64,000 nt of DNA from Isochrysis galbana (lineage: Eukaryota; Haptophyta; Isochrysidales; Isochrysidaceae), in the NCBI GenBank assembly GCA_018136815.1, contig CM030933.1, positions 496,001 through 560,000 of the forward strand, given 5' to 3'. The translations under genes were made by a program, and so were the position numbers. Below the pieces are notes generated by a model, which was given only the letters and a program-made list of their open reading frames with translations, ran no database searches and was not told the origin of the DNA. The first letter of the stretch is position 1. Every line of letters starts with the position of its first letter. Shown piece after piece: positions 63,868 through 64,000 of the stretch.

Positions 63868-64000
63868 GTGAGTTCCGTGATGCACGGTCTCCGGCCACCG
63901 CCGCGCGCGAGGACTACTGCACACTAGGACACCTCAACCACTAGTGGATTTAATCACGGAGGATTTCGTTCTTGCCTAGCTTGTCCGTAGACGAGTGCAA

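Noticed and set aside
1-64000. CRISPR arrays, tRNA and rRNA genes, bacterial operon signals
   Set aside because: No regular spacer-repeat arrays, cloverleaf-like sequences or rRNA blocks were recognised, and the window is clearly eukaryotic. A tRNAscan/Infernal run would be needed to exclude tRNAs fully.

Overview
The window is eukaryotic nuclear DNA, almost certainly from an alga with a secondary (complex) plastid. The genes are split by short GT-AG introns and two GC-AG introns. A DUF2854 protein and a carotenoid oxygenase both begin with a signal-peptide-like stretch followed by a basic transit-like stretch. GC content is high, with long homopurine/homopyrimidine, poly-C and poly-G runs. 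A haptophyte or stramenopile is my best guess, but I cannot name a species. All exon models come from reading splice sites and phases by eye.

Layout. 1-10.7 kb is a nested stack of mobile elements: a near-pristine 8.9-kb Ty3/gypsy-type LTR element (472-9387, 5-bp target duplication) sits inside a copia-type LTR (444-10694), which also took up a 677-bp MITE. 11.7-13.2 kb is a DUF2854 plastid protein. 17.7-19.1 kb is an AT-hook, transposase-like relic. 20.6-21.4 kb is a DOT1-like methyltransferase. 22.9-24.4 kb holds an acidic hypothetical protein and a duplicated small membrane-protein locus. 25.7-27.2 kb is a five-exon GRASP55/65 homologue. 29.2-31.9 kb is the 3' part of a chromodomain-bearing gypsy element. 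32.9-34.8 kb is NPRL2 (GATOR1). 35.3-36.6 kb is a mosaic of a hAT-like MITE, a dispersed repeat, an ankyrin stub and a gypsy scrap. 37.5-38.5 kb is a tandem gamma-glutamylcyclotransferase-fold protein. 40.1-41.2 kb is the 3' end of a copia element. 41.9-42.6 kb is LSM12. 44.5-46.1 kb is a 'SHCW'-domain plus leucine-rich-repeat protein. 48.0-49.2 kb is a small cysteine-rich type I membrane protein. 51.9-54.5 kb is a carotenoid cleavage oxygenase. 57.2-60.2 kb is an armadillo-like protein with a disordered tail. 62.6 kb to the end is an EamA/DMT transporter that runs off the window.

The host genes are ordinary single-copy housekeeping and signalling genes (Golgi stacking, TORC1 control, RNA binding, plastid and carotenoid functions) with no sign of operon-like linkage. 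The space between them is filled by dispersed repeats. The commonest, called the R repeat here, is about 0.5 kb and has one end built from two hairpins; at least ten copies are present.

The most unusual feature is in the gypsy element. Between gag and the retropepsin its second ORF carries a domain resembling the phage/bacterial DNA methylase family with an HPPCTYL signature. A piece of the same domain recurs near 36.4 kb.
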